Assembly: GCA_008508345.1 (NCBI GenBank)
Contig: QNGE01001691.1
Coordinates: 1 to 64,000, forward strand
Length of the DNA stretch: 64,000 bases
Direction of reading: 5' to 3'
From: Paragonimus westermani
Taxonomy: Eukaryota; Platyhelminthes; Trematoda; Plagiorchiida; Troglotrematidae
The notes under the pieces were generated by a model. That model was not told the origin of the DNA and did not search any database. It saw nothing but the letters and a program-made list of their open reading frames with translations. The translations under genes were made by a program, and so were the position numbers. Positions 47,163 to 57,771 of the stretch are shown here, in pieces. Numbering within the stretch: position 1 is the first letter of the stretch; every line of letters begins with the position of its first letter.

Positions 47163-50100
47163 GCCTCGAACCCGTGTATCAATCGCTGCAATCGCTGAAA
47201 ATCGCAGTCGTTACGCGGTCGAGGTGGTATAGCATGATGGCAGTGGATAATGCACTCTTATTACTGCCGAAGGCTTCCACAACCATTCCGGATAACCCAC
47301 AGCTGCCCCTGACATTACCACGGAGCAAACTTAACCAAGTTCGCATGACTCCGACTAGCCGTGGAGTGAGCCGTTCAAATTTACTAACAACCTTGTTAAG
47401 TCGACGGATGGCACCGAGTGCTTTAGGACCGGAAAGTTTCGAATTTTTCTTACCTCATACAACACTGATTAAACGGTGCTAATCAGCTTGGTCTACTAAA
47501 GGCCTCATAGCAGTTTAGCCGAGAATTTAGTTCTTTCCAATGACTATCGCACAGAGAGTTAACGAGCTGTTCTGGTGGTACTTTCCTCGATGAACTGCAA
47601 CCACAACCTTCGTAAGTGTTCTTCTAGGTTTTACTCTTCAAATAACACCGAGGCATTTTGTTGACCACCCAAAAAGGCTTCCGGGGATCAGACCCACTCA
47701 AAGGTGGATATCGTCTTCCCAACATCCATCGTCTTCATTTGCAATTCAGCTTGTCAACAGGCGCTAGATTGAGGCCGTCATATCATCGTGGTTCACCAGT
47801 AATATGACCAGGTTTAAGAACGATGCTCAACCTCGTTCTCCTAACATACTGAAGGCAGTCTTCGATACTACAGTGGCTGCTGTGTCTTGCCGACCGTGCT
47901 TGCTCATGAAGAAATGCTATGGGGACTATCTGGTAGACACTAGGAAGCCACACGATGTGTGAATCAGCAACTTGTATGCCCCTCTGAATCGTTGAAAGGA
48001 TTAGCCAAATTCCCATGAATCGGCCAAAATGGTAGGGAAGTTCTCCGGAGAAAGTCGGGTGTTTAGAGGGTATATATCTGTGCTCTGTCGATTACGATTT
48101 TCGAGATTTTCGAGGAGTCCGAGAGGTTTGCGAACGATTTCTTGGAGCCGCTAGGCTGCGATGTAACAGGGAGATAGACGAAACTGCTCCGGATAACTCG
48201 GAACCTTGTTTAGGATAGGCGACACACCTTGAGATAGGGTACCTACTGTTAGTGAAACCCATTTTTCCCGTCCAAAACCGCCTCCTTCCTCGAGAAGACG
48301 ATCCTATCCGATCATTATAAGCGGAAATGTCGTGAACATTCGAGAGGTGACCTCCACTAGTTTTTTACCTGTCTGGCCTTTATTCCGCTACGCTCATTGG
48401 TGGTTTAGTGACCTTAACTGTTTTTTGATGTCTGTCTTTCGGTTTTCTGATTCGAGAATGTTGGTAGATCACTATACATCCTATAAATACCATGCAATTT
48501 TTCTCCATGTTGCACACGTTTCGGAGCCGAACAAAGCTGCTTTTTGCACCCGTCCATTGGTTTGTCTTGAGCGCAATTAACGGGGACCGCCGCGTATTTT
48601 TGGGACCAAGATTGCCGTGTTAATTACATCAAGGAGCATAGCCCGATTTCCTATCAATCGCCTTGTTATATCGGTGAGGAAAAAGTGTACCGAGTCAAGG
48701 GTTACAAGACCTACATACCTTCGCTGGGATCGAGCTGGATATCCTATTTACTCTGATTGCGATAAGGTATGCTTATTAGAGGACACGCATATCGGTACCT
48801 TCGTCCCAGAACCCTCAAGACCATTCAGTAAACTAGACACAGAAATCAAAGAGCACACCTTTCCATCGGATGTGAAGATCTATAAGGCTAGATTTTTCGA
48901 CAACTTAGGGATCTGAACATTCCCAAAAGTTGCTGGATCACATGAAGATGGACTTAACTAATTCGTAAACTTGCGAGAGGTATTTACGGTCTGCTTGCTC
49001 TGGACTTTCAAAAGTGCACTGAAAAAGGAGTCCTCACTATAAACTGTCACGGGGCGGTGGTTTGTCCCATACATAAGAACGGGACGAGACACCACCTGAA
49101 TACCATCCATCTGTGAGCTTGGCAAGCATCACGGTGAAACTCCTCGGCCAGTAAAAGTGGAGATCGAAACCCATCCGATCTAATTTGGGCCCCTTACTCC
49201 AGCCCAAAAACGCTTCAGGCGTAGTCGTTCTCGTCTCACAAATATTCTTCTGGCGTATGGGGAATTGAACGAGAACAGTGGACCAGGGTCATGACGTAGA
49301 TGCGGTTTCCATTAAAGTCGGTAAGTTTTATGACAACGTACCTCACCACAGCCTGTGTATAGAACACTGTTAGATTGGGTGGATATACTTCACGAGGAAT
49401 ATCTGCGCTTTTGTGTGGTAGAGAGCGGCGTGTCCGTGTAGGAAGGGATAATCCACCCAAAGTGATTTGATGAACGGCATGTACAGAGTTCGCGTTTAGT
49501 GCCTCCCCTCTTCTCGATTCATGTCAGTGAGCGTCCGGACCTCCTGAACGTGCCTTCATTGCTGTTTACGGACAACCACAAAATGTGGCAGATTGTGGAT
49601 AACTCACGAGGTACGGAGGCCCTGTGGGAGGCTCCGAAACAGCTTCGGATGTGGCCAGCAGATTAGCTGCCGCTAATAAGTAGGGGCAGATACACAGTGT
49701 TACGTTCCGGTTCTGCTGAATTTTTTCACGTTACCTTACACAAGAGAGGTGCTAAAACCTAGTTTCAAGGACTGTCTTTCAGGTCAGCTGAAAAACGTTG
49801 GATATCGAAGCGGAACAACGAAGTAAAGTGACTCGGGCTCCCAACCTCAAATTCGTCGACTAATAGCCGGAAATCGCTGAAACCGAGTTGTCTGTAGTGA
49901 GTCTGCAGGTGAGTCTTGGTTCCCTCATCTTCGGCGACCACAAGGTCAGCAGTCAATGGAGCTAGGCTGTCGACAGATGCTCCCGTATGCTACGGGTGAC
50001 TAGTTGACCATTCAGTGGTTATGATGGGGGGCGTTCTGTAAGTCCTCTGCTGCATTTGCGAGAACTTACCTCGAATAGTGCGTCTAGGCCGAACTGCCAT

Positions 50101-50691
50101 GTTATGTGTGTGATGCGGTAGCACAAAAGAGGTTCATGCCTTCGGACACTCGTCTGTCTCTCGATATACCCAGAAAAACTTGGCAGACTGGGAGTGTGTT
50201 CACCGTTTTACCAACGACTACGGAGTGCCCCGATTCTAGCATACAATGTATTCACCCAGCGTGTTTGTCCTGATTCCTCCGGGTTTTCTACACCGGCACG
50301 GCCACAGATTTTCCTTGGACAACTCCCGAGGTCGAATAAACCTCGTTTTGACGATGTAAGATTTTAATCTCGTCTGTCTCGGTGCGTCATAGATCACTGG
50401 AATACATTTCCAGAGGATGTGGTGCCTTCGCAATCAGTCAGAAATTTTATGTGCAAGCTTGATGTTACTGGACTGCAGTGTACTCTCTTCCCATACGTGT
50501 GCTACTACTTGCACGTTACCTTATATCAAATAATCACATGTTATTCGTCCCTCACGTGTTTTCATCAACGGCCCTTGCCAACAACTACCGATTTGTCTGG
50601 CCTAACACACTGTCCCTCACACACCAGTTAACTGATTTCTCTGTTACATGAATGGTGCAGCGAGACTGCTGTGCCGATAGCGTAGACATTG

Positions 50692-51650
50692 TTCAGCGAT
50701 TCAGCGATAGATACACAGGTTCGAGGCAGTGACCCAAGGTTTCCGGAACCAGTCGGTTTTTTCCTTGCTCAGTGTCAATGGGCGTCTGTGGATCTGAAAG
50801 GCAGTCGTTGAAAACAGGCCGTAGCACCGCTCTTGGGGATTACAGTGAATGCCAAGAACAAGGTAAGATTACTCGTATAATGCCATTTTAGGTAAATGAG
50901 AATCAAGCAAACCTTTAAAGCGATCCCTAGAAGCGTTGCTGACAACCCTAGAAGGAAGGCTGTTCCAATAATTAATAACCCCGTAAAAAAGAACTGTCTA
51001 AGATAGGTCCAAGGACGAAGCTTGAAAAGCTTCCTATTATGTCCTCGTCGGCCGTCACCATTCGCTACAGTGAAGAACTGTTCTACAAGACCTACTCTAA
51101 AGAAGAAGTGTGTGAGTGATAAATCACCGCGAAGTTTCCGAAATTCAAGTGGGTAAAGGTCGAGAATCTCAAGTCGAGACTCGTAAGCAACAATAATCAG
51201 GCCCCCGACCATCTTGGTAGCTACGCGCCGGACACGCTCAACAGCTAATACGTCTCTCTGCATGCCGGTATACACGACCTGATTGGCATACTCGAGGAGC
51301 GGTCTTATATAAATTCCATAGAGCGTTTAAAAATCTTTCTCGTCTATGCGGGGAAAAACGCGCCTAATCACCATAAGAGCGGCAAATCCCTTTTTGCCGA
51401 CATCTTATGGTGCTACGTGAAGGAGAAGTTAGACTACAATCGGATGCCCAAGTCTTTCTTCAGATCGATTCTCATGATATCTACTGTGCCATATGCACTG
51501 TGAATCATGAAGGCATTGCCAGAATCTTCACTGAGTGACATGTGAGCACAGTTATTGTCGTTTATTGGGAGACTGTAATCGTCCGACCAGCGCTTGATTG
51601 CGTCAAGATCAATTTGTAGTACACTGGGATCAGCAACATTCTAGATTTAC
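50692..51650 (-). pseudogene. CR1-like (family 1) 5'-truncated copy, unit copy 2
   Basis: Exact counterpart of 44192-45150 in the second unit copy, with the same 166-codon RT C-terminal frame (51275-50775). Probably the same genomic locus. Confidence 0.85.
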
Positions 51651-51990
51651 TCAGTTTGATTCATGAGCACATGGTCAGTTGTGTCTAATTTCCTGCTTCG
51701 GATTAAACAAGGTTTGTCCGCAGCAACAACCACGGGGGATAGTCCTGAATTCCGCCGGAATTTGTCTCTAAATCTGACTACGTTAATTCCGCTAACTCCA
51801 TTTTCATCCCTAGCCTTAATAATTGCTTTACATTGCTTCACATGCTGCAGCGTCATTCTGCACTTCAAGCAATGTTGATGCATTTACAATCCTATTCATG
51901 GAGATAGGTAACCATCTAATGATTTGTTGATCCAGTAAGTAAATCTTACATCAACTTTTGTTTTTGGCGCAATTTCAATTTTTATGTGAA

Positions 51991-52142
51991 ATGGCACCCT
52001 CTGCCACGTCTAGAAAGCTTTCGTGAGTTGTTTGGTTTCTAGTGCTTATTTTACTGATAGAACGCACGGTGAGTCGCTTTATCATACTCTTGGCGTCCCC
52101 CGTGGGGCTCCTGAAGAGGATCTGAAGAAGGCTTACAAGAAG
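51991..52142 (+). CDS. DNAJC5: Cysteine-string protein, exons 1-2 (copy 2)
   Basis: Same exons as at 45491-45642: exon 1 is 51991-52022, the 38-bp intron is 52023-52060, and exon 2 is 52061-52142. No base difference was noticed between the copies here. If the duplication is an assembly artefact there is one gene, and this copy is the one with downstream sequence (to 64 kb) in which to look for later exons. Confidence 0.82.
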
Positions 52143-53519
52143 GTATGTTTTTCTTGCAGCCGGGTGAACATCAGGGCATACATTTATGTACGACTTCAGT
52201 TACAGTCAAACCGTCGTTTTTCACGGTTTTCGCTGAAGCGTATAACGGCCGAAGTGTTGATTTACCTTTATTCATTCTGAGTAATAAAAATGGTCTCTGA
52301 GTAATGGCGTTGTATTTCCAACGAACCTGCTGTGACCCATACGATTTCAGCTTCTCTCTTTCTGTTTACGGACTGTAACTCAACACACACCGCCGACAAC
52401 GATATTCATATGTCCAACTCAATTTCGTTCGAACCAAATTGAACTGAAGTTCATAGAGCGTGTGCTATGGTAGTCTGATAGTCCGGTTTCTTGCGTTGAT
52501 AGGCAACAACACTTCGATTATGAGGACCTAGTTCCAGGCATTCTCTGCCTAATGCACATGACCTACAACCGTAGAACTTCAGGTCTGTATATAAGAAAAA
52601 GAGCTGGTAACTGATCAAGTTGACAAGAAACAAGTGGTATGCAGGCCCGTTAACAAGGTGAAACCAAGAAAATCGTATTCAAGTGGTCACACATATGTAC
52701 ACCTCCATCTTCACTCACAATCGGTTATATGCACATAGTCCTTTGGTTGCATATGATACTCTCTTAATAAACATATACATATCTGTGTACTTCACATTCG
52801 TATGTAATTACGACACTCCCTCCCATCGTAAAGTACCCAGGGAAGCAATGTTATGCTGCTTGAACACCGAAACTGGAGTTTGCAGGCTGCCTACATCCGT
52901 GTGAACTTACTAACAAGTCACCATCAGAATGTGCTTTTGGTTGCTTATCTACTCTTACTTGACTGCTGTTTAGGACGCCTTTAAGAGAGAAGAAACGCCA
53001 AAACCGAGGAGGTAAGTGAAGCAGTCTTGTAATTTAGGCGTAAGGGACTTACTTTATGATAACCCAATCATGTAGAAACCCCCTAATAATCAGTAGCGAC
53101 GCATAAGCTCACTAATACTTGGATAGTCGGATGTGTATTTATGAACAATATGGGGGAGGTAGAGCAGAGTTCTACAAATCTCATCTCCCGCCACGCCCGC
53201 TATAGATCTGAATATTGTAAATTCATGGTCGTTTATGACAACGTGTAATGATTCGTTTCAGTCTACTCCATGTGCATCCCCACGAGCGATAACGGAACTG
53301 CAACGTCTCTCATCAAAGTGGTGTGTAGGTTCAGTTAGTACCTCACACCTATTACGGGAGATTTCTAGGCAGTACTTCATATTACAAACAATAGGAATGT
53401 GCACACATTCCTACATATACGCGGCTGTTCACTTCCAGGCAAAGCCACCTAAAATCAGGCTGCCATGCACGTGAAAAGTCAGTAACACAAGTCTAAATAA
53501 TATCAGTAACCACTCGGTT

Positions 53520-55200
53520 TCAGATCTGGTTTAGCTTATGTTGAATAGATTCGACTGTTGTGGCTTCCAGGGCGTATGGAGGGAGCGTGTTCCGTGCGTT
53601 CACTACTCTGGAAGAAAAACAAAGCATGGACCCCTTTATTTGCTTACGGTTTGTGGATCACCATATGGTGCCACTTAGCTTGGACATTGTCATCGGCTGC
53701 AAAATGTACTAGCTGATTCATTGGTAAGGCCTACTAAGATCTGTATGAAACCTTCTTCGTCCGAATGGGAATAGGCTGAGGAGTTTCAGTCCACTGGTAT
53801 AGCCTAAGAGCTTCATGTTTCATGCCAATCTAGTAGCTACCTTTTGTACGTTTTCAAGGTGTTTATCGTTTTGAAGGCTTATATTCAAGACCTGAGTATA
53901 GTACTACAAATGAAGCCTAGCAAACGTTCCACATTGTGGAATCAGTACTTTCGGCTTCGTAGATGAGATGGTTCTCGTGGAGTAGACTGGCGAGATTCTT
54001 GCCTTCTTTGTCAATAAAATACAGTGTCGCGGGTCTGAAGTTGCTCCTGTTTCTAGTTCTGATATTTCCAAGTTGATCTGAATTAGCTCTCTCGCAGTGA
54101 GCAGGTGTCTTCTACTTGATCTCTTACAGTCTTTTATGAGGTGCAAGCGTGTTTCTGGGTTAAAGGGTGGATTCTGGCCGGCTGACTCGTTGGCAAGCTT
54201 TACCAAGCCAGACTGGATGACATCCGGTTTTGGGTTTCCGACGATTTTCAAATCATCAGCGAACACATAATATAGAAGCGACAGGGGAATCGTTGGATCA
54301 TTTACGTATATTAAAAAGCGCAGAAATCCCAGAAATGAACTTTATAAAACTCCATCTATACAGGGATACGGTCTGGAGCTGGGTCGTCCAACGGTGACTT
54401 TGAACATCCTGTTAGAGAGTAAATCTGCTACCCATCGAATTTTAACCGGTGTTATCTGATAATGCTACGGTTTTAGTAATAGCAATTCAAATGCTTCACT
54501 GATGTTCACATAACATATTTCCGTCGGTTCTTCTCTGTACAAGCGTTGTGTTATTTAATTCAGAAGGCAGCAAGTTGGGTAGATATGACCCTTTCTTTAC
54601 GAATCTATGTTGATTCGTATACAACAAACCTTTTGGCTAATTGCTGAACCATCTTATTTCTAATAACGGCTTTGTACATTTTCATTAGAATGCAAATGAG
54701 ACTCACCGATCGATAGCTACCAGTTGACTTTTTGTCCCTACCTTTGTGTACAGCTATGACATTAACCCCCTTCAAATTGTGAGCAATTCTTCCTTCCTTG
54801 ATAGACTGATTAAGAACATTGGTTACTGGGATGTATGATACACAGGCTAGCGGACGACTGATAGCCTCGTGAATACCATCTGGCTCCGGGGCCTTTTAAG
54901 CTTTCAATTGCCGCAGTATTCCCTATCTTGTGGGGTCTGATGTGCTTCCAAATCGTTTCATTGGCCAGTATAGTAGATAGATTTAGGATAGGGTTTTGTT
55001 GATCATCTTTTCGGGGGACACCTGCGATGTGCAATGTCAAATGTTCCCCCTTCTCGTCAGCACTCGTAAGCAAGTTGTCATAGGAGAGCTTGAGGCTATC
55101 TGTTTCCCTACGTATCGTGGACTTAGGTTAGACATACGCGTCAGATTGACTTTGACACTTCAAGCTAGGGCTAGCTCGTAGGCGGCTCGGACATTAATGT
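53520..55200 (-). pseudogene. CR1-like reverse transcriptase, decayed
   Basis: Conceptual translation from about 55200 gives GVPRKDDQQNPILNL, then SLKGPG (RT entry region), VNVIAVHKGRDKKSTGSYR, and after several stops the motif C block FADDLKIVGNPKP (about 54266-54228). The remaining catalytic-core motifs are scrambled by stops and frame changes. Downstream blocks are RHLLTARELIQINLEI, GRRRFHTDL and a C-terminal NARNTLPPYALEATTVESIQ ending at the 53520 stop. The first residue of the YADD box is Phe here, which is tolerated in RT families. The C-terminal part lies in the duplicated unit, which fixes the correct join between that unit and the sequence to its right. Confidence 0.75.
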
Positions 55201-55639
55201 GCAGTTCGACAATGGAGTCCCTTTTGTGAAGAAAGAGTAAAAACTCTTAGCCAGATATTTTTAAAGCTAGCCAATCTCTTTTCTCCCCTATGTGCCTCAT
55301 CTGTTTTGGCTGTCCGCCAACGGGGTATGCCGTTTAGGCGGCCTCTGGTTAGTGGAGCGTGCTTTCTTGTGAAAATCTACACATTTCGTTCAATCGGCTG
55401 CCAAGCTTCGTCTGCTGTAGCTGAAGCCTCGCTCCAGTTCTGGAACTTTGTTTCTAAAATCAAGCCATCAATCTGAATCTCTCAGAGGTGCATGCTAACT
55501 TGTAGGGTAGAAATTCCCTTCTGATGCAGAACTCTAAAGTGGTAGACACGTGATCACCTTTCCAAAAAGGAGCACCCACAATAAGGGGACTAAGTTGCCT
55601 TTAGCATCTGCTCACCACTAAGTCACGCAGTAAGAGAAC

Positions 55640-56321
55640 CTATTCTATTCTATAATGCGTTTCACATCTTACCCGTTGCATCGGAATGTCTTCATTAGGG
55701 AACGCTAGTGGCTCAGTTACGAAACTTCCTGCGGAAGCTGAATCTTTCTCCCAATTGATATCAGCAGTGTTAACGTATTCAAGGATTAGCAGCAAAAATG
55801 GTTTTGCGGTTATAATCCCCAAAGGAGATAGAAGCTGCTCATCCTCGATAACACCGAGCTACTCGACTGTTTGTTTGCAAGGTGTAGGCACCTTGATGTT
55901 GAATGTTTGAATATAGAGGTAGTTATCTTCAGTAGTTAGGTCCCCTTCCGTCCCCTTCTTTTTTCCTTCTCTCTTCCTCTATAGGGTTTGCTTTTCTTAT
56001 TAATGTTTGTGTGGCAGTTAAGTAGTAGTGCTGTATTGCTGTCGATAATGATGATGATAACGATGGACTGCGATGCACAAATACGACTAAGGTGGTCTGT
56101 GTTTGACTTCACCAAACTTACTGTTAGTCGGATGTTCAGCGTACTAAGAGAAGAACCTTTCGGAAATTAAAAGTAGCACTTTTCCTCCCGTCAAGTCTAA
56201 TATGTCCGGTACATCTATACTCCTCCGGATACAATCCATCGTACTGTGCATTCAGTCTGAACCGGGATTCTGTGATGGCAATCACGTCGCAGCCACCGAC
56301 TACAACAATCGATTCACCCAA
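55640..56321 (-). pseudogene. CR1-like endonuclease domain, split by RTE insertion
   Basis: The upstream half (56321-56136) reads GGCDVIAITESRFRLN, then LYPEEYRCTGHIRLDGRKSA, the characteristic early part of APE-type endonucleases, including the DVIAITE block with catalytic Glu. The downstream half (55822-55640) contains LEYVNTADINWEKDSASAGS, where functional relatives have a GDFN-type motif. The missing Gly-Asp suggests loss of activity. The two halves are separated by plus-strand RTE 3' sequence. The enzyme would nick target DNA to prime reverse transcription; this copy cannot encode it. Confidence 0.7.
55824..56065 (+). mobile_element. RTE-like 3' tail inserted in the CR1 endonuclease
   Basis: Collinear with 61895-62130: both contain TTTGTTTGCAAG, TTGATGTTGAATGTTTGAAT, TTTTCAGTAGTTAGGTCC-like sequence, a CT-rich stretch, TATAGGGTTTGCTTT and a GATGATGATG-type terminus. 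About 240 bp, a severely 5'-truncated insertion younger than the CR1 copy it interrupts. Confidence 0.85.
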
Positions 56322-56646
56322 TTTTTGCTGATGTCACAGGCTTTCGTGTGTTCAGCTTACATACACTGGGGGTCTTGCCGATCCGGTCTCTTATACCGGG
56401 AGCTCTCGGGAACTACTTCCGAGGGCGGATTCCATTTTTCTCCAGTTGTGAACAGCACATTCGTGATATTGCATTAGGGGACTCAAGATACGTGGGAGAA
56501 CCTGTGTACTTTTCCGGGACTCGTTTGTAATAGGGGAGAGAACCAAATGGAGGGAACGCTTGACATCCAGTGTTTTCGATTTATGCAATGAAAGGACGCC
56601 CTTCTGGGCATCAGGATCGAGCGAGTTTGGAGAGGTATCACATTTG

Positions 56647-57771
56647 TCATTTGTCTTCATTTTTATGTACAGTGACTCCGCAATCATGATTGCGGTGGAA
56701 AGGGTGTACGAGCTCTAAAACAGCCGGTCTCGATTTTGTAGACACGTGAGCAGGTCGATTCCACTTCCATACTCGTAGCACACCCGTTCTTCCAATATCC
56801 CTTGATAATCCGCCCATACGAAATAGAGTTGCTGGATGGTATAATGCAAATGATCGCCTTTCGTTTTCACTTGAATACGGTTCAGGAAGCTCATATATTG
56901 AGACATTCTTTCGCCTACCGACAGATATCTCACACTTGCTATTCAGATGTGCCAGCCTGTTACTCAGCAAGTCTATCCGCTTTCAGTTCAGCCAACTGAG
57001 TACGTTGTTTCTTAAGATGCGTCAACAATGTATCAGTAGTTGGTGGTCTTAAAAAATCTCGGAATCTACTACTGTAGACCCATTTGCTAACTGAAGAGGG
57101 AACGGTTTGGGCCTTGTGCAAGTGCACTTCAATGGTGATCTAGCCATGCTATTATTTCGGGAACAGAGCGGGGGATACATAGTACGTACTTTTACTTTTG
57201 TTCTCATATGATTTACTTACGATAGGTGTGTAGAAGATGAACGACTCTTTTTGGTTGATGAACTCTTTACAGCTTGTATTGGTTTTTAACTGGAGATTAA
57301 TACTGACGATCCAGCACCCACTACAACTGACGCGTATAGTTCTTTTGATTTGCCTGCCCCATATTTGGGCGAAATCGCCACTTCGTGTGTTGGGAGGTGC
57401 AAGCTAAGGTCAGCAACGCCTTTGTCGAGCGTGATGGTCGCATATATTGAGTCACAAAAATTGCGCACCGGATTGCTAATAGTGTCTAATGAACTATTAG
57501 ACAGCTGTCTGAAGGACCTACACCTATTGCAATTAATTTGGATACAGAACAACTGACGGACACTGGGACAAGAATTGTGAAACCAAGCATCACAAGTGAG
57601 GCATTGAAGTGCGCGTTCTCTCGTGCGAACCAGCTTAGAACACAAACTACGTATGAACCGTTTCAGTATGTGTACAATTTGTGCAAAGAAGTGAAACAAA
57701 ATAAACGAGAACGACTTATCTCCAGTAATGAGATGAGATACACACAAACAGTAGGTGATACGGAAATACAA
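56647..57771 (-). pseudogene. CR1-like ORF1 with zinc-finger pattern
   Basis: The minus-strand frame 57771-57286 (161 codons) contains ALQCLTCDAWFHNSC followed by CNRC, a PHD-type zinc-finger pattern as found at the N-terminus of many CR1 ORF1 proteins. One of the first cysteines of the usual set appears to be missing. The next segment (56970-56647, 107 codons) carries VSIYELPEPYSSENERR, SRDIGRTGVLRVWKWNRP and STKSRPAVLEL, matching the ORF1 core that follows the finger. Between them (57285-56971) the frame is broken. ORF1 proteins bind element RNA. The two frames differ, so the protein is not intact. Confidence 0.65.

Larger units (their letters stand above)
47163..53661 (+). repeat. 6,499-bp duplicated unit, copy 2
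   Basis: Partner of 40663-47161. Its right end is continuous with the CR1-like element that follows, while its left end starts abruptly inside a CR1 3' tail (47163-47198) without the rest of that element. All substitutions noticed fall in the first 1.35 kb of this copy (47283, 47994, 48507). Confidence 0.97.
53520..57771 (-). mobile_element. CR1-like non-LTR retrotransposon, near full length, broken
   Basis: Read on the minus strand, the order is ORF1 with zinc-finger pattern (57771-56647), endonuclease (56321-55640), reverse transcriptase (about 55200-53700) and C-terminal domain to a stop at 53522-53520. This is the canonical CR1 layout. An RTE 3' tail in plus orientation (55824-56065) splits the endonuclease. 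It differs in sequence from the 38 kb family. Confidence 0.75.

Noticed and set aside
47038..47482. Plus-strand openings spanning the single N
   Set aside because: They are created by joining two contig ends; the left part is antisense to a CR1 C-terminus and the right part is a CR1 3' tail.
40663..53661. Recent biological tandem duplication of the DNAJC5 locus
   Set aside because: The exact N at the junction and the complementary truncation of flanking retroelements fit an assembly overlap much better.
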